Origin: Paenibacillus solanacearum
GTDB taxonomy: Bacteria > Bacillota > Bacilli > Paenibacillales > NBRC-103111
Assembly (NCBI RefSeq): GCF_910593845.1
Contig: NZ_CAJVAS010000025.1
Location: forward strand, 1-64,000
Direction: 5' to 3'
DNA: 64,000 bases
This document shows, piece after piece, positions 16,852 to 25,578 of this stretch. The translations under genes were made by a program, and so were the position numbers. The notes beneath the pieces were generated by a model. The model had not been told where the DNA came from and did not search any database. It was given only the letters and a program-made list of their open reading frames with translations. Numbering within the stretch: the first letter of the stretch is position 1; each line of letters starts with the position of its first letter.

Positions 16852-17415
16852 ATGACAACATCAGCAACAGCAACGGAAATCGTAAAAATCGGCCTGCAAG
16901 CGCCTAACTTCAATCTGCCTTCGACCAAAAATTTGCAGACGCTGGAGGAAAACGTGTCGCTCGCCGATTACCGCGGCCGCTGGCTGATCTTATTTTTCTG
17001 GCCGTTTGACTTTACTTATGTTTGCCCGACCGAAATCATTGCATTCAGCGACCATTACGACGCGTTCCAGGACTTGGACTGCGATATCATCGGCGCGTCG
17101 GTAGACAGCGTGTATACGCACCGCGCCTGGATCCAGACGCCGCGCGACCAGCAGGGCATCGGCGCGATCCGCTACCCGATCGCCTCGGACTTTAAGAAAG
17201 AAACGGCTGCCCGCTACGGCGTGCTGGACGAACAAACCGGCGCCGCACACCGCGGACTGTTCATTATCGATCCGGAAGGGATCGTACGCTACCAGGTTGT
17301 GACCGATATGAACGTCGGCCGCAGTGTGGACGAAACACTGCGTATTCTTCAAGCGCTGCAAGCGGGCGGATTATGTCCGGCCAACTGGAAGCCGGGAGAG
17401 AAGACATTAGGCTAA
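16852..17415 (+). CDS. 2-Cys peroxiredoxin (AhpC/TSA)
   Basis: 187 residues, a typical 2-Cys peroxiredoxin. Peroxidatic Cys58 lies in FTYVCPTE and resolving Cys175 in GGLCPANW, with the GRWLILFFWPFDF strand before it. It reduces hydrogen peroxide and organic peroxides and must be re-reduced by a thiol system. GAGGAGGA lies 7 nt before ATG 16852. Last gene of the island; a strong terminator follows. Confidence 0.93.
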   Translation: MTTSATATEIVKIGLQAPNFNLPSTKNLQTLEENVSLADYRGRWLILFFWPFDFTYVCPTEIIAFSDHYDAFQDLDCDIIGASVDSVYTHRAWIQTPRDQQGIGAIRYPIASDFKKETAARYGVLDEQTGAAHRGLFIIDPEGIVRYQVVTDMNVGRSVDETLRILQALQAGGLCPANWKPGEKTLG

Positions 17416-17429
17416 TCGCTTCGAAATGC

Positions 17430-17465
17430 AGTCTCTGCACGCGTTGTGCAGGGACTTCTTTTTTT
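17430..17465 (+). terminator. Terminator after the peroxiredoxin gene
   Basis: AGTCTCTGCAC and GTGCAGGGACT form an 11-bp stem with one wobble around GCGTT, followed by TCTTTTTTT. Confidence 0.9.
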
Positions 17466-17570
17466 GCGCGAAGAAGGAAAAAAGCCGCGGGCATGGAATA
17501 TAATTGCGTCAGATGCTTGATTCTAAAGGCAATTGTCAAACCAGAGACTTCACAGGAAAGGACTACACAG

Positions 17571-18803
17571 ATGAATGCGTTTGAAATGAATTTGAGCAAA
17601 TATGCCGAGCTGCTGATCCGGGTCGGCGTCAATATTCAGCCCGGTCAAGTGCTGTTTATCGAATCGCCGCTGGAGACCGTCGCGCTGACGCGCCTACTGG
17701 TGCAAAAAGCATACGAAGCCGGCGCAAAATATGTGCAAGTGCAGTGGGACGACGAGGGGGTTACTCGCGCCCGGTACGAATATGCGCCGGACGATTCGTT
17801 TACATATTATCCCGAATGGACGGCCCGGATGATGGAACAGCTGGCGGAAGGCGGCGGCGCGCTCCTCAATATCAAAGTGCCGAATCCGGATTTGTTCCAG
17901 GGCATTGATTCTGCCAAAGTGGCGACAGCGACAAAGGCGATGGCTATGGCCAGGCAGAAGTACCAGTCCTATGTGAGAAACAACAATTTCAGCTGGTGTC
18001 TGGTCAAGGCGCCGACCGAGGCATGGGCGGCCAAAGTATTTCCCGAGCTGCCAAGCGAAGAACGGGTCGCGGCGATGTGGGATACGATCTTTCGGATGAA
18101 CCGGGTGTATGCGGACAACCCCATCGCCGCGTGGCAGGATCATATCCGCAAGCTGAAAGATGTGCAAAACGTGTTGAATGGCAAAAAATATAAACGGCTG
18201 CATTACAAAGCGCCCGGCACGGATTTAAGCGTTGAGCTGCCGGAAGGGCATTTATGGCTCGGGGGCGGCGACACGAATGAACGCGGCGTATACTTTGTCG
18301 CGAATATGCCGACCGAAGAGGTGTATACGATGCCGCATCGCGAAGGCGTCAACGGTACGGTGACAAGCACGATGCCGCTTAACTTGAACGGACGACTCGT
18401 CGATAAGTTTTCTTTGACGTTCCGTCAGGGCAGAGTGGTCGATTATATGGCCGAAGTCGGGCAAGAGCACCTTAAATCGCTGCTGGACACGGATGAAGGC
18501 GCCAAATATTTGGGAGAAATCGCTCTCGTGCCGCATGATTCGCCGATTTCCAATTTGAAACGCATTTTTTACAATACGGGCGTGGACGAGAACGCTTCTT
18601 GCCATTTTGCCGTAGGCAGCGCTTATCCGGTCAATATAACGAACGGAACGAAAATGAGCAAAGAGCAGCTGGTCGCGCATGGAGCCAACGTCAGCTTGAC
18701 GCATGCCGACTTCATGGTCGGCTCGGCGGAGCTGGATATTGATGGCGAGCTGTCCGACGGTACGCTTGAACCGGTATTCCGCAAAGGAAACTGGGCGCTG
18801 TAG
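17571..18803 (+). CDS. Aminopeptidase, M29 family (AmpS type)
   Basis: 410 residues, the usual length of cytosolic M29 metallo-aminopeptidases, which remove N-terminal residues from peptides using two metal ions. Metal-site motifs: NMPTEEVYTMPHREGVNGT, AEVGQEHL, DENASCHFAVGSAYP and THADFMVGSAELDIDG. Start ATG 17571 (MNAFEMNLSKYAELL) has AGGAAAGGA 8 nt upstream; the frame is open further back but without a credible start. Monocistronic. Confidence 0.93.
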   Translation: MNAFEMNLSKYAELLIRVGVNIQPGQVLFIESPLETVALTRLLVQKAYEAGAKYVQVQWDDEGVTRARYEYAPDDSFTYYPEWTARMMEQLAEGGGALLNIKVPNPDLFQGIDSAKVATATKAMAMARQKYQSYVRNNNFSWCLVKAPTEAWAAKVFPELPSEERVAAMWDTIFRMNRVYADNPIAAWQDHIRKLKDVQNVLNGKKYKRLHYKAPGTDLSVELPEGHLWLGGGDTNERGVYFVANMPTEEVYTMPHREGVNGTVTSTMPLNLNGRLVDKFSLTFRQGRVVDYMAEVGQEHLKSLLDTDEGAKYLGEIALVPHDSPISNLKRIFYNTGVDENASCHFAVGSAYPVNITNGTKMSKEQLVAHGANVSLTHADFMVGSAELDIDGELSDGTLEPVFRKGNWAL

Positions 18804-18921
18804 CACTTATGCAAATATCACCTGTACGGAGCTCAAATAGTTCGCGGTCCGGCGTGACATACTATGACCGTTCCTCATTGAACCTTTCATAATTTATTTT
18901 AAACAACGGGAGGTCCTTCCA

Positions 18922-19056
18922 ATGGCGAAAGGCAAAAGCATGAAGCAAAAAATGCAGTCGATGGCTGCCGAAGCGAACAATGCGGCGGAAAACACGGCAT
19001 TTACAAGTCCGACGTATCATAAAGACAAGCACGAACCGAACCGTCCGTCGATTTAA
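18922..19056 (+). CDS. Small hydrophilic protein of unknown function
   Basis: A 44-residue protein (MAKGKSMKQKMQSMAAEA ... YHKDKHEPNRPSI) with GGGAGGT 7 nt before the ATG. It is basic, Ala/Asn/Lys-rich and without membrane segment, reminiscent in composition of small spore proteins, but I do not recognise the family. A strong terminator directly follows, which supports a real transcript. Confidence 0.65.
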   Translation: MAKGKSMKQKMQSMAAEANNAAENTAFTSPTYHKDKHEPNRPSI

Positions 19057-19091
19057 CGATCGGCCAGCGGACGGAATGGGTTTAAACGAGA

Positions 19092-19140
19092 AAGCCGTCT
19101 CTTGTCTCGGTAACGAGATGAAGAGGCGGCTTCTTGTTTA
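19092..19140 (+). terminator. Terminator after the 44-residue protein
   Basis: AAGCCGTCTCTT pairs with AAGAGGCGGCTT, with an inner TCTCG/CGAGA helix, and is followed by CTTGTTTATGTT. Confidence 0.75.
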
Positions 19141-19283
19141 TGTTATACTTTGAACATGTCTGCCTGCGAACGAGAAGCAGTAGTTTAGCATTGATAAATT
19201 TAACGAGTAATGGGTGCTGATCTCATGCAGTAGAGATTCAAACCGCTTGTGCTCGGCCGTACTGTACGGCGAAGGAGGGAATA

Positions 19284-19580
19284 TTGCACTTGAAGCTGTT
19301 ATTCATTTATTTGCTCGTCATGAATGTTGCCGTATTTGTCCTGATGGGACACGATAAATCGAGAGCGAGAAAGGGAGGACGCCGCGTGCCGGAGCGGAGG
19401 CTGTTCGGGTTGTCCGCTGCCGGCGGGGCGCTCGGCGCATGGGTCGGCATGCGCGTCTGGCGGCACAAGACGAAGCATGTGTCGTTTCAGCTCGGTATCC
19501 CGGCGCTGCTGCTGCTGAATGCAGCCGTGGTGTTCGCGCTGCTCCGGTACGTGCTGCCGTTTTACAAGGGAGATTCGTAG
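19284..19580 (+). CDS. DUF1294 family membrane protein
   Basis: 98 residues with three hydrophobic segments (about 4-20, 41-56 and 68-88) and the DUF1294 signature: MGHDKSRARKGGRRVPE, LSAAGGALGAWVGM and the conserved RHKTKH. The function of this family is unknown. Start is TTG 19284 just after GAAGGAGGGA; a TTG at 19290 is also possible. Confidence 0.85.
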   Translation: MHLKLLFIYLLVMNVAVFVLMGHDKSRARKGGRRVPERRLFGLSAAGGALGAWVGMRVWRHKTKHVSFQLGIPALLLLNAAVVFALLRYVLPFYKGDS

Positions 19581-19644
19581 TTTTTAGCTTTTTTAGCGCT
19601 GTCCCTACGATGGACCGGAAGCCGGTCGGAGCTTTATGCAGCGA

Positions 19645-19690
19645 GACGCCTTTCATTCCCAAAGCGATGGAATGAAAGGCGTCATTTTTT
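19645..19690 (+). terminator. Strong terminator after the DUF1294 gene
   Basis: A perfect 15-bp stem (GACGCCTTTCATTCC with GGAATGAAAGGCGTC) around a 9-nt loop, followed by ATTTTTTAT. It also separates this gene from the convergent ECF transporter operon. Confidence 0.9.
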
Positions 19691-19724
19691 ATGGGAAACG
19701 GTCTGTTATGGCGGAACCATTCGT

Positions 19725-21596
19725 TTAGACGCCGTCGACGATACCTACGCCCCATAGCATGATCAGCAGGGCGAAACCGGCGACGACGGCCAGCCAGTCC
19801 CGCCGTTGAAATGAAACCGTCTCCGCCTGGGACGCCGCGGCGGATTTGGTCGTATAGCCTCTCGCTTCCAGCGCGAAGGCCAGATCTTCCGCGTGCTTCA
19901 TCATCGACAGCAGCAGCGGGATGAAGAACAGCCGTACGTCGCGCAGCCGGATCGTTCCGGGTTTGACGTATGCTTTGCCGCGAGCCGTAACAATGAGCGA
20001 TAGCCGCTCGATTTCCTGCTGGAACATCGTCACAAACCGATACATCAGCATGGCTGTGAACGTCACAAGCCTTGAAGGAAATTTGAATCGCTCCAGCGGG
20101 CGAAGCGCTTGTTCGAGCGCCGTCTGCATGTGCCGCTCGTCGATCGAAGCCATCAGCAGCAGCCCGAGCGCCATAATGAGCAGGTAGCGAAGCAGCAGCT
20201 TGACGGTCACGAGCGCAGGCCCCGCCTCGATGCCGAGCTGCAGCGGCCCTGTGTCAATGCGCAAGCCGGACAGCAGGGCGGAGATGACGATGAACACGGC
20301 GAAGAAGCGAAGCGCCTTGCTCCCGAGAATCAATCGGCTTCCGCCGGAGGCTGCCGCGATAATCGTGCACAGCGCCGCCGCCGCGCCGAGGCCGGTCCAG
20401 CCTTGCTGCAGCAGCACTCCCGCGGACAAGCAGATATAGCTTATCCATTTGGCAATCGGGTGCAGCTCGCGGACCGTTGGACCCGCTCGCTCGGCAGCCC
20501 TGCTTCCGTAGGCGATGGCGGAGTCCAAGACCGGGGCGTCGTGCCCGTCCCCATCAGGCGGGCTTGCTGCCTCACGAATGTCCGGCAGGGAGGAAGCTGC
20601 CTCTGATGCCGATCCTGCCGCTGCGGTATGCTCCGCGGCCCCCCTCGCCGCTGCCGGCATGGCTGCGACAGCCTCTGCAGTAGCGGCTGCCGCCGCGACG
20701 CCCGCAGCTTGAAGCGGTGCAGCGTCGGCGGGCACAGCCGCTTGCTTCGCTCGCAGCCCTGCTGCAATCGCTGCGGCCGCGTCCTCGGGCGTCAGCGGGC
20801 AGCGGCCGATGGGGAAGCCTTGCGCGAGCAGCGCGGCCGTCAGCCGCACCTGCTCCGGCCAGCCTACTTCCGCGCGGGCCAGCAGCTCCGGCGCGTCGCA
20901 GCATTGCTGCGGCGTCAGCTCTGCGGCCACCGCTCCGTCCTTCAGCAGGACAACGCGGTCGGCGAGGGGGAGGAACGCCTCCAGATCGTGGCTGGCGACG
21001 ATGACGCCGCCCCCTGCGGCACAATGGGCTTGCAGCATACGCAGCAGCGGCTGGATGCCTTCTGAATCCATGCCGGAGGTCGGTTCATCGAGCAGCAGCC
21101 ACCGCGGCTCGGCGATGACGGTTGCGGCGAAGGCAACCTTCCGCTTGGTGCCCTCGGACAGCGTTAGCACCGGCTCGTCCAGCATGGACGGCGGCAGATG
21201 AACCGCGCGGAGCGCTTCCTCGATCATCCGTTCCTTGTCCTGTCTGGACGGGCGCAGCGGCCGCAGCGAATAGGCCAGCTCCTTGCGCACGCTTTCCGCG
21301 AACAGCTGGCGCTCCGGGTATTGAAAGGCGATGCCGACGGAAGCGGCCGCTTGCGGATGAGTCCGCCGCTGTTCCGTCCAGAGCGGAATGTCATCATACC
21401 GGATGTCGCCTTCGGCAAGCGGGATCAGTCCGGCCAGCGCATGCAGTAACGTGCTTTTGCCGGCACCGCTTTTGCCGGCCAGCAGCGTCATCGTCCCGGC
21501 TTCGAAGGCCGCATCGATGCGGTGCAGCAGCGGGCGATCCGCCAATGCCTGATGTCTCGGCGGACGCACCGTCACGCCGCGCATGCGGATGCTCAT
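19725..21596 (-). CDS. ECF transporter fusion: ATPase (EcfA) plus T component (EcfT)
   Basis: 623 residues. Residues 1-240 are an EcfA ATPase: Walker A GKSGAGKST, Q-loop AFQYPERQ, Walker B LLLDEPTSGMD, H-loop ASHDLE; the ABC signature is altered to LSEGTKRK. An Ala-rich linker (about 285-380) leads to an EcfT membrane domain (about 385-620) with several membrane spans and both coupling motifs, TARGK and EARGY. Fusing A and T in one chain fixes their ratio. Overlaps the second EcfA gene by 4 nt. BioY is divergent, so biotin is the likely substrate. Confidence 0.88.
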   Translation of the reverse strand: MSIRMRGVTVRPPRHQALADRPLLHRIDAAFEAGTMTLLAGKSGAGKSTLLHALAGLIPLAEGDIRYDDIPLWTEQRRTHPQAAASVGIAFQYPERQLFAESVRKELAYSLRPLRPSRQDKERMIEEALRAVHLPPSMLDEPVLTLSEGTKRKVAFAATVIAEPRWLLLDEPTSGMDSEGIQPLLRMLQAHCAAGGGVIVASHDLEAFLPLADRVVLLKDGAVAAELTPQQCCDAPELLARAEVGWPEQVRLTAALLAQGFPIGRCPLTPEDAAAAIAAGLRAKQAAVPADAAPLQAAGVAAAAATAEAVAAMPAAARGAAEHTAAAGSASEAASSLPDIREAASPPDGDGHDAPVLDSAIAYGSRAAERAGPTVRELHPIAKWISYICLSAGVLLQQGWTGLGAAAALCTIIAAASGGSRLILGSKALRFFAVFIVISALLSGLRIDTGPLQLGIEAGPALVTVKLLLRYLLIMALGLLLMASIDERHMQTALEQALRPLERFKFPSRLVTFTAMLMYRFVTMFQQEIERLSLIVTARGKAYVKPGTIRLRDVRLFFIPLLLSMMKHAEDLAFALEARGYTTKSAAASQAETVSFQRRDWLAVVAGFALLIMLWGVGIVDGV

Positions 21597-22432
21597 AAAG
21601 CGCTCACCGCCTTGCTCAGTTCCTCAGGGGAAACCGGGAGAGGGCGGAGGTTCCAGCCTGACGCCAGCAGCAGCAGGGCCGTTTGTACCGTGAATGGCGG
21701 GACGAAGCCCAATTGTTCGCAAGGGCTAGGCGCTGTCCGTTCCCCTCCGACTTCTTCTCCATAGAAGAACGATTGCTTGCTCTCGTCGAACACGATTGCT
21801 CCATCCTCCATGCCGATCACCCGGTCGCACCAGGCGAGCTCGTCGAGCAGCTGCGTAATCCAGATGATTGTTCGTCCTTCGCGGTGCAGCTCCCGCACGA
21901 CGTCCAGCACGTTTTGGCGCGACTGCGGGTCCAGCATCGACGTCGATTCGTCGAATACGTAAACCGCCGGCTTCAGCGCCAGACAGGAGGCGATGTTCAG
22001 CAACTGCTTCTGCCCGCCGGACAATGCCGCCGTACGGGCGTGCCTGCGCCCGTCCAACCCGACGCGCCGCAGAGCGGCCATGGCGCGCGGCTCGATGTTC
22101 TCCGCTGCCGCGCCGAAATGCCCGAGACCGAAGCTTACTTCTTCATATACCGTATCACGGATCATTTGCGTTTCCGGATTTTGAAATACGAGCTGCACGG
22201 CCGGTCGCCGCTCCGCGCGGCATATCATATGGCCGCCGGACGGCCGCACCAATCCGGCGATTACCTTCGCAAGCGTGCTTTTCCCGCAGCCGTTCGATCC
22301 GACGACGGCGATCCATTCTCCCTGTTCGATGGACAAGCGAATGGAGCGCAGCGCCGGTTTCGCCTGATCTTCCGCGCCGTAGGTGAGCGTAAGGTCCTGC
22401 AATTCGATAATCGGATCAAATAATGAATTCAT
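21593..22432 (-). CDS. ECF transporter ATP-binding protein (EcfA)
   Basis: 279 residues: Walker A GSNGCGKST, Q-loop VFQNPETQMI, signature LSGGQKQLL, Walker B VYVFDESTSMLD and an H-loop region with Gln in place of His (WITQLLDEL). The paired ATPase is fused to the T component downstream. Translation is coupled by a 4-nt overlap. Together with BioY it would power biotin uptake. The two genes diverge across a 93-bp control region. Confidence 0.9.
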   Translation of the reverse strand: MNSLFDPIIELQDLTLTYGAEDQAKPALRSIRLSIEQGEWIAVVGSNGCGKSTLAKVIAGLVRPSGGHMICRAERRPAVQLVFQNPETQMIRDTVYEEVSFGLGHFGAAAENIEPRAMAALRRVGLDGRRHARTAALSGGQKQLLNIASCLALKPAVYVFDESTSMLDPQSRQNVLDVVRELHREGRTIIWITQLLDELAWCDRVIGMEDGAIVFDESKQSFFYGEEVGGERTAPSPCEQLGFVPPFTVQTALLLLASGWNLRPLPVSPEELSKAVSAL

Positions 22433-22474
22433 TGGAAATATACTCTTTTCTAAATCGGGTTTGTTATGTTAAAA

Positions 22475-22506
22475 TGTCAACTGCCGGAAACAATATTAGG
22501 TTAACA
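22475..22506. promoter_or_regulatory. Possible BirA operator between ecfA and bioY
   Basis: TGTCAAC (22475-22481) and GTTAACA (22500-22506) form an imperfect dyad resembling BirA half-sites, placed between the divergent biotin transporter genes. The spacer of 18 nt is about two longer than I would expect, so this is tentative. The minus strand also reads TTGACA at 22475-22480. Confidence 0.4.
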
Positions 22507-22525
22507 AATAAAAGGAGCCATTGCA

Positions 22526-23089
22526 ATGAAAACAAAATTGACGGTGAAAGGCATCGTATTTAGCGCCTTGTTTGCCGCACTGCTGATCGTATCCAGCTAT
22601 TTAAACATTCATTTAGGTTTTTCGCCCGTCCCGATCACAATGCAAAATTTCGCCGTGATGATTACCGGTGTTCTGCTGGGACCGCTCTACGGTTTCATCG
22701 CCGTGGCACTTGTCATCGTGCTGACCGCGCTCGGACTGCCGCTCTTGCACGGAAGCGGAGGGCTGCCGCTTGTGCTCGGGCCGACAGGCGGATTCATCTG
22801 GATGTACCCGTTCGCCGCGCTGCTCATTGGTCTCGTCTCGAAGCGGATCAAGGGCAGCGGTCCTGTTGCGGTGGTACTGCTGTTTATTACGCTGGAGCTG
22901 TTCGGCTCGCTGCTGCTGTACGTCACGGGAGTTCCTTGGTATGCGCATACAGCCGGCTTCACCTTGAATAAGGCGCTTGCCCTCAGCTGCTATCCGTTTT
23001 TGCCGGGGGATGCGATCAAAGCCGTCGCAGCCGCGCTGATCACCATCCCGATCCGCCGTGTGTTTCCGCTCTCCCGCATTACCGGTTGA
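22526..23089 (+). CDS. bioY: Biotin transporter BioY (ECF S component)
   Basis: 187 residues, six hydrophobic segments, with BioY family blocks: SPVPITMQNFAVMITGVLLG, LGLPLLHGSGGLPLVLGPTG and FLPGDAIKAVAAA near the C-terminus. It is the high-affinity biotin-binding membrane subunit. AAAGGAG lies 10 nt before the ATG. Works with the ECF module encoded divergently at 19725-22432. Confidence 0.95.
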   Translation: MKTKLTVKGIVFSALFAALLIVSSYLNIHLGFSPVPITMQNFAVMITGVLLGPLYGFIAVALVIVLTALGLPLLHGSGGLPLVLGPTGGFIWMYPFAALLIGLVSKRIKGSGPVAVVLLFITLELFGSLLLYVTGVPWYAHTAGFTLNKALALSCYPFLPGDAIKAVAAALITIPIRRVFPLSRITG

Positions 23090-23094
23090 AGCGG

Positions 23095-23116
23095 CGCAGC
23101 ATTTCGCAATGCTGCG
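23095..23116 (+). other. Hairpin after bioY
   Basis: CGCAGCATT-TCGC-AATGCTGCG, a perfect 9-bp stem 6 nt after the bioY stop, without a T run. It may protect the 3' end or act as a weak terminator. Confidence 0.5.
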
Positions 23117-23222
23117 GTCTCCAGCGAAGAGCAGGGCTCTCCGCTGTAATGCGACGACGCCCTTTCTCCGCATGATTATTGCTGATCGGGACACGATAAG
23201 GCATGACGGAGGAGGGATGCAG

Positions 23223-23384
23223 ATGCCAGATCCACATCAACACAAGAGCAAGCAGCCGAGAGGCAACAAAGATACGCAGACACATGAACGGCAAGGGCTG
23301 CGGGTGAACGATGACGACCCCCATGTCGATCTGAACGAAGACGGCGCCATTCAGGAAATCGAAGGGCAGAACTTATGGGGCTAA
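23223..23384 (+). CDS. Small hydrophilic protein of unknown function
   Basis: 53 residues, highly charged (MPDPHQHKSKQPRGNKDTQ ... DPHVDLNEDGAIQEIEG). AGGAGGG lies 6 nt before ATG 23223. No membrane segment and no recognised domain. It may be a spore or stress protein by composition; that is only a guess. Confidence 0.6.
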   Translation: MPDPHQHKSKQPRGNKDTQTHERQGLRVNDDDPHVDLNEDGAIQEIEGQNLWG

Positions 23385-23454
23385 AAGAGTCCATACATCA
23401 ACGTTCTTCAAACGGCAATCAAATCATATCATAGAAAACGATAGGATGACTCGT

Positions 23455-23667
23455 ATGGAGCCCAAAGAGGTCGAACAAAAGCTGGCCGAGCTGCTGTCCG
23501 AAGGCGAGATGGAGACGTTGCCTCAAGAGCAGGCGGTAAAACGAAAGCTGCCGTTCAAAACCGAAATCCGCATCCGGACCGAGCATGATCCGGTCGCAGC
23601 GGAAACGAAAGCATACCGCCGCATGGCCAAAGAAGTAGATGACCGGTATGACCGGTATGAAGATTAG
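23455..23667 (+). CDS. Small charged protein of unknown function
   Basis: 70 residues from ATG 23455 (MEPKEVEQKLAELLSEGE), with AGGA 8 nt upstream; an ATG three codons earlier overlaps that site. Helical, acidic and basic residues mixed, ending KEVDDRYDRYED. A terminator follows. I do not recognise the family. Confidence 0.6.
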   Translation: MEPKEVEQKLAELLSEGEMETLPQEQAVKRKLPFKTEIRIRTEHDPVAAETKAYRRMAKEVDDRYDRYED

Positions 23668-23728
23668 TGCATCGTATCGCACATGAATCCGCAGGATTTG
23701 CCCTGTACGGCTCGGTGTGCTGACAGCA

Positions 23729-23755
23729 AACGAGGGAGAGCTCCCTCGTTTTTTC
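23729..23755 (+). terminator. Terminator after the 70-residue protein
   Basis: AACGAGGGAG-AG-CTCCCTCGTT with a following TTTT run; nearly perfect palindrome. Confidence 0.85.
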
Positions 23756-23819
23756 GCGCTTTATTAACGTTCCGTTGTGTGATACCCTGTTTCGTAACAG
23801 CGGACAAGGGAGGCAGCGT

Positions 23820-24392
23820 ATGGAACGATTGCTTGTCACCGGGTATAAAGCAAGCGAGCTGGGCATATTCTCGCTCAAGCATCCCGGCATCGGCATTATC
23901 AAAAAAGCGATCAAGAAGAAGCTGATCGCACTCATGGATGACGGCCTGGAATGGGTTATCGTCAGCGGCCAATGGGGCGTGGAGCTGTGGGCGGCGGAAG
24001 CGGCGCTGGAGCTGAAGGAAACGTACGGCCAGCTTCGTTTGGCGGTCATTACCCCGTTTCTGGAGCAGGACGAGCAGTGGAGCGAAGAGAAGCAGACATA
24101 TTACCGGCAAATACTGCAGCGGGCGGACTACGTGAACAGCGTCACGAAGAGCAAATACGTCGGCCCATGGCAGTTTAAGGAGAAAAATAAATTTTTGCTG
24201 CGTAATTCGGACGGATTGCTGCTGCTGTACGATGATGAGAAGGAAGGATCGCCGAAATTCATGAGAGAGCTTGCGCTGCAGCAGGCGGCTTCGCAGCCGT
24301 ACCCGATCGTCGGCATTACGGCCTTCGATCTTCAAGAGCTGGCGGATGAGGAACAGCAGGCGGAGGAGAGCGGCTTCGATCGCTATGAATGA
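23820..24392 (+). CDS. YpsA-like SLOG family protein (DUF1273)
   Basis: 190 residues. The SLOG/Rossmann features of YpsA are present: LLVTGYKASELGIF at the N-terminus, EWVIVSGQWGVELWAAE, ITPFLEQDEQWSE and FLLRNSDGLLLLYD. YpsA influences cell division in Bacillus and is thought to bind a nucleotide-like ligand. AAGGGAGG lies 6 nt before ATG 23820. The C-terminal 20 residues are acidic and probably disordered. Confidence 0.85.
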   Translation: MERLLVTGYKASELGIFSLKHPGIGIIKKAIKKKLIALMDDGLEWVIVSGQWGVELWAAEAALELKETYGQLRLAVITPFLEQDEQWSEEKQTYYRQILQRADYVNSVTKSKYVGPWQFKEKNKFLLRNSDGLLLLYDDEKEGSPKFMRELALQQAASQPYPIVGITAFDLQELADEEQQAEESGFDRYE

Positions 24393-24594
24393 TACATAGA
24401 CGGCCCCGGACGTCGCTTGCGTTCAAGGCCGTTTCAACGCGCGCGAATTTCTCGCGGGAGCGCCATCGTCATCGTCGCCGCCTGACGGCTGATCGCCGCG
24501 CTGCGTCTAACTGATGCGCAGCCCGGCGGTCTGCCGCTTGCCGTCATGCGGCTCGCTAGCCCATGTCCGCCGCTCTTCGCGCTTCAGGCAAGCG

Positions 24595-25419
24595 TCACGT
24601 CGGGCGCTTTTTGATTTTGAACATATAGGCGATCGCGTTGATCTCGCCGCACAATATAATGATGAATGCCGACAAGTAGCACCAGGTCAGCAGCACGATG
24701 ACGCCGCCGAGACTGCCATACGTCGCGCTGTAATTGCCCCAGTGATTGACATAGAAGGAGAAGCCGAGCGAGGTCAACTGCCAGCCGATTGCGGCGAGCA
24801 GCGCTCCGGGGAGCACCTCTTTGCAAGTCAGGCACGTATTGGGCGCGATAAAATAAAGGCCGAGAAACACGATGAACAAAATGGCGAAATTGATGATCCA
24901 GCTCAGCACGTTCCATAGGTGCAGCTGGTCTAGCGGAACGAGGGAGTGCAGCGCCAGCCAGCCGCCGATTGTGCGGCCGAACACGCTTAGCAGGAAAGCG
25001 GAAAAGACGACGACGAGCATGCCCAGCGTCAGCACGATGGCCAGCACCCGGGAGTGGATGATGCTTTTCCGCTCGGGGAGTCCATACGCTTTGTTGACCG
25101 CCACTACAATCGCGTTCATCGCTGCGCTGGCGCTGATCAGCGAGAGGACGAGGCCGAAGGACAGCGTGCCGCTCCGCTTGATGTCGAGTATTTCGCGGAA
25201 TTCGCGCTCCAGTCCCGAGGTGACGCCCTGCGGCAAATATTGCTTGATATAGGACAGCATGTCCTCCGTGGAAATCGGCAAAAATCCGATCAAACTGACG
25301 ACGAAGATAAGAAACGGAAACAGTGCCAGCAAAAAATAATACGCGCACTGCGCAGCCAGCCCGAAAGCGTCGTCGGCAATCGTCTGCTTGTACAGCTCTT
25401 TAAGGAATGATTTGATCAT
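24595..25419 (-). CDS. YihY/virulence factor BrkB family membrane protein
   Basis: 274 residues with six predicted membrane spans. Family blocks: AAQCAYYFLLALFPFLIF, SASAAMNAIVVAVNKAYGLP, PGALLAAIGWQLTSLGFSFYV and YGSLGGVIVLLTWCYLSAFI. Once annotated as ribonuclease BN, the family is an inner-membrane protein of unknown transport role. The ATG follows GGGAGCCTTG at moderate spacing. Convergent with the YpsA-like gene. Confidence 0.9.
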   Translation of the reverse strand: MIKSFLKELYKQTIADDAFGLAAQCAYYFLLALFPFLIFVVSLIGFLPISTEDMLSYIKQYLPQGVTSGLEREFREILDIKRSGTLSFGLVLSLISASAAMNAIVVAVNKAYGLPERKSIIHSRVLAIVLTLGMLVVVFSAFLLSVFGRTIGGWLALHSLVPLDQLHLWNVLSWIINFAILFIVFLGLYFIAPNTCLTCKEVLPGALLAAIGWQLTSLGFSFYVNHWGNYSATYGSLGGVIVLLTWCYLSAFIIILCGEINAIAYMFKIKKRPT

Positions 25420-25578
25420 CAGAACAAGGCTCCCTTCGCTGGTACTTACCCCATTATTACCACGAAATAGCCAAAGTAAGCAGCCTGTCCGGAAATAGGG
25501 CTTATTCGCTATCCTATGATCGTTCGTTTATTATAGAAGTATCGTATCACATCACGGCACCGAAAGGCGGGTATTATC

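Noticed and set aside
23095..23116. Rho-independent terminator after bioY
   Set aside because: The stem is perfect but no T run follows, so it is listed only as a hairpin.
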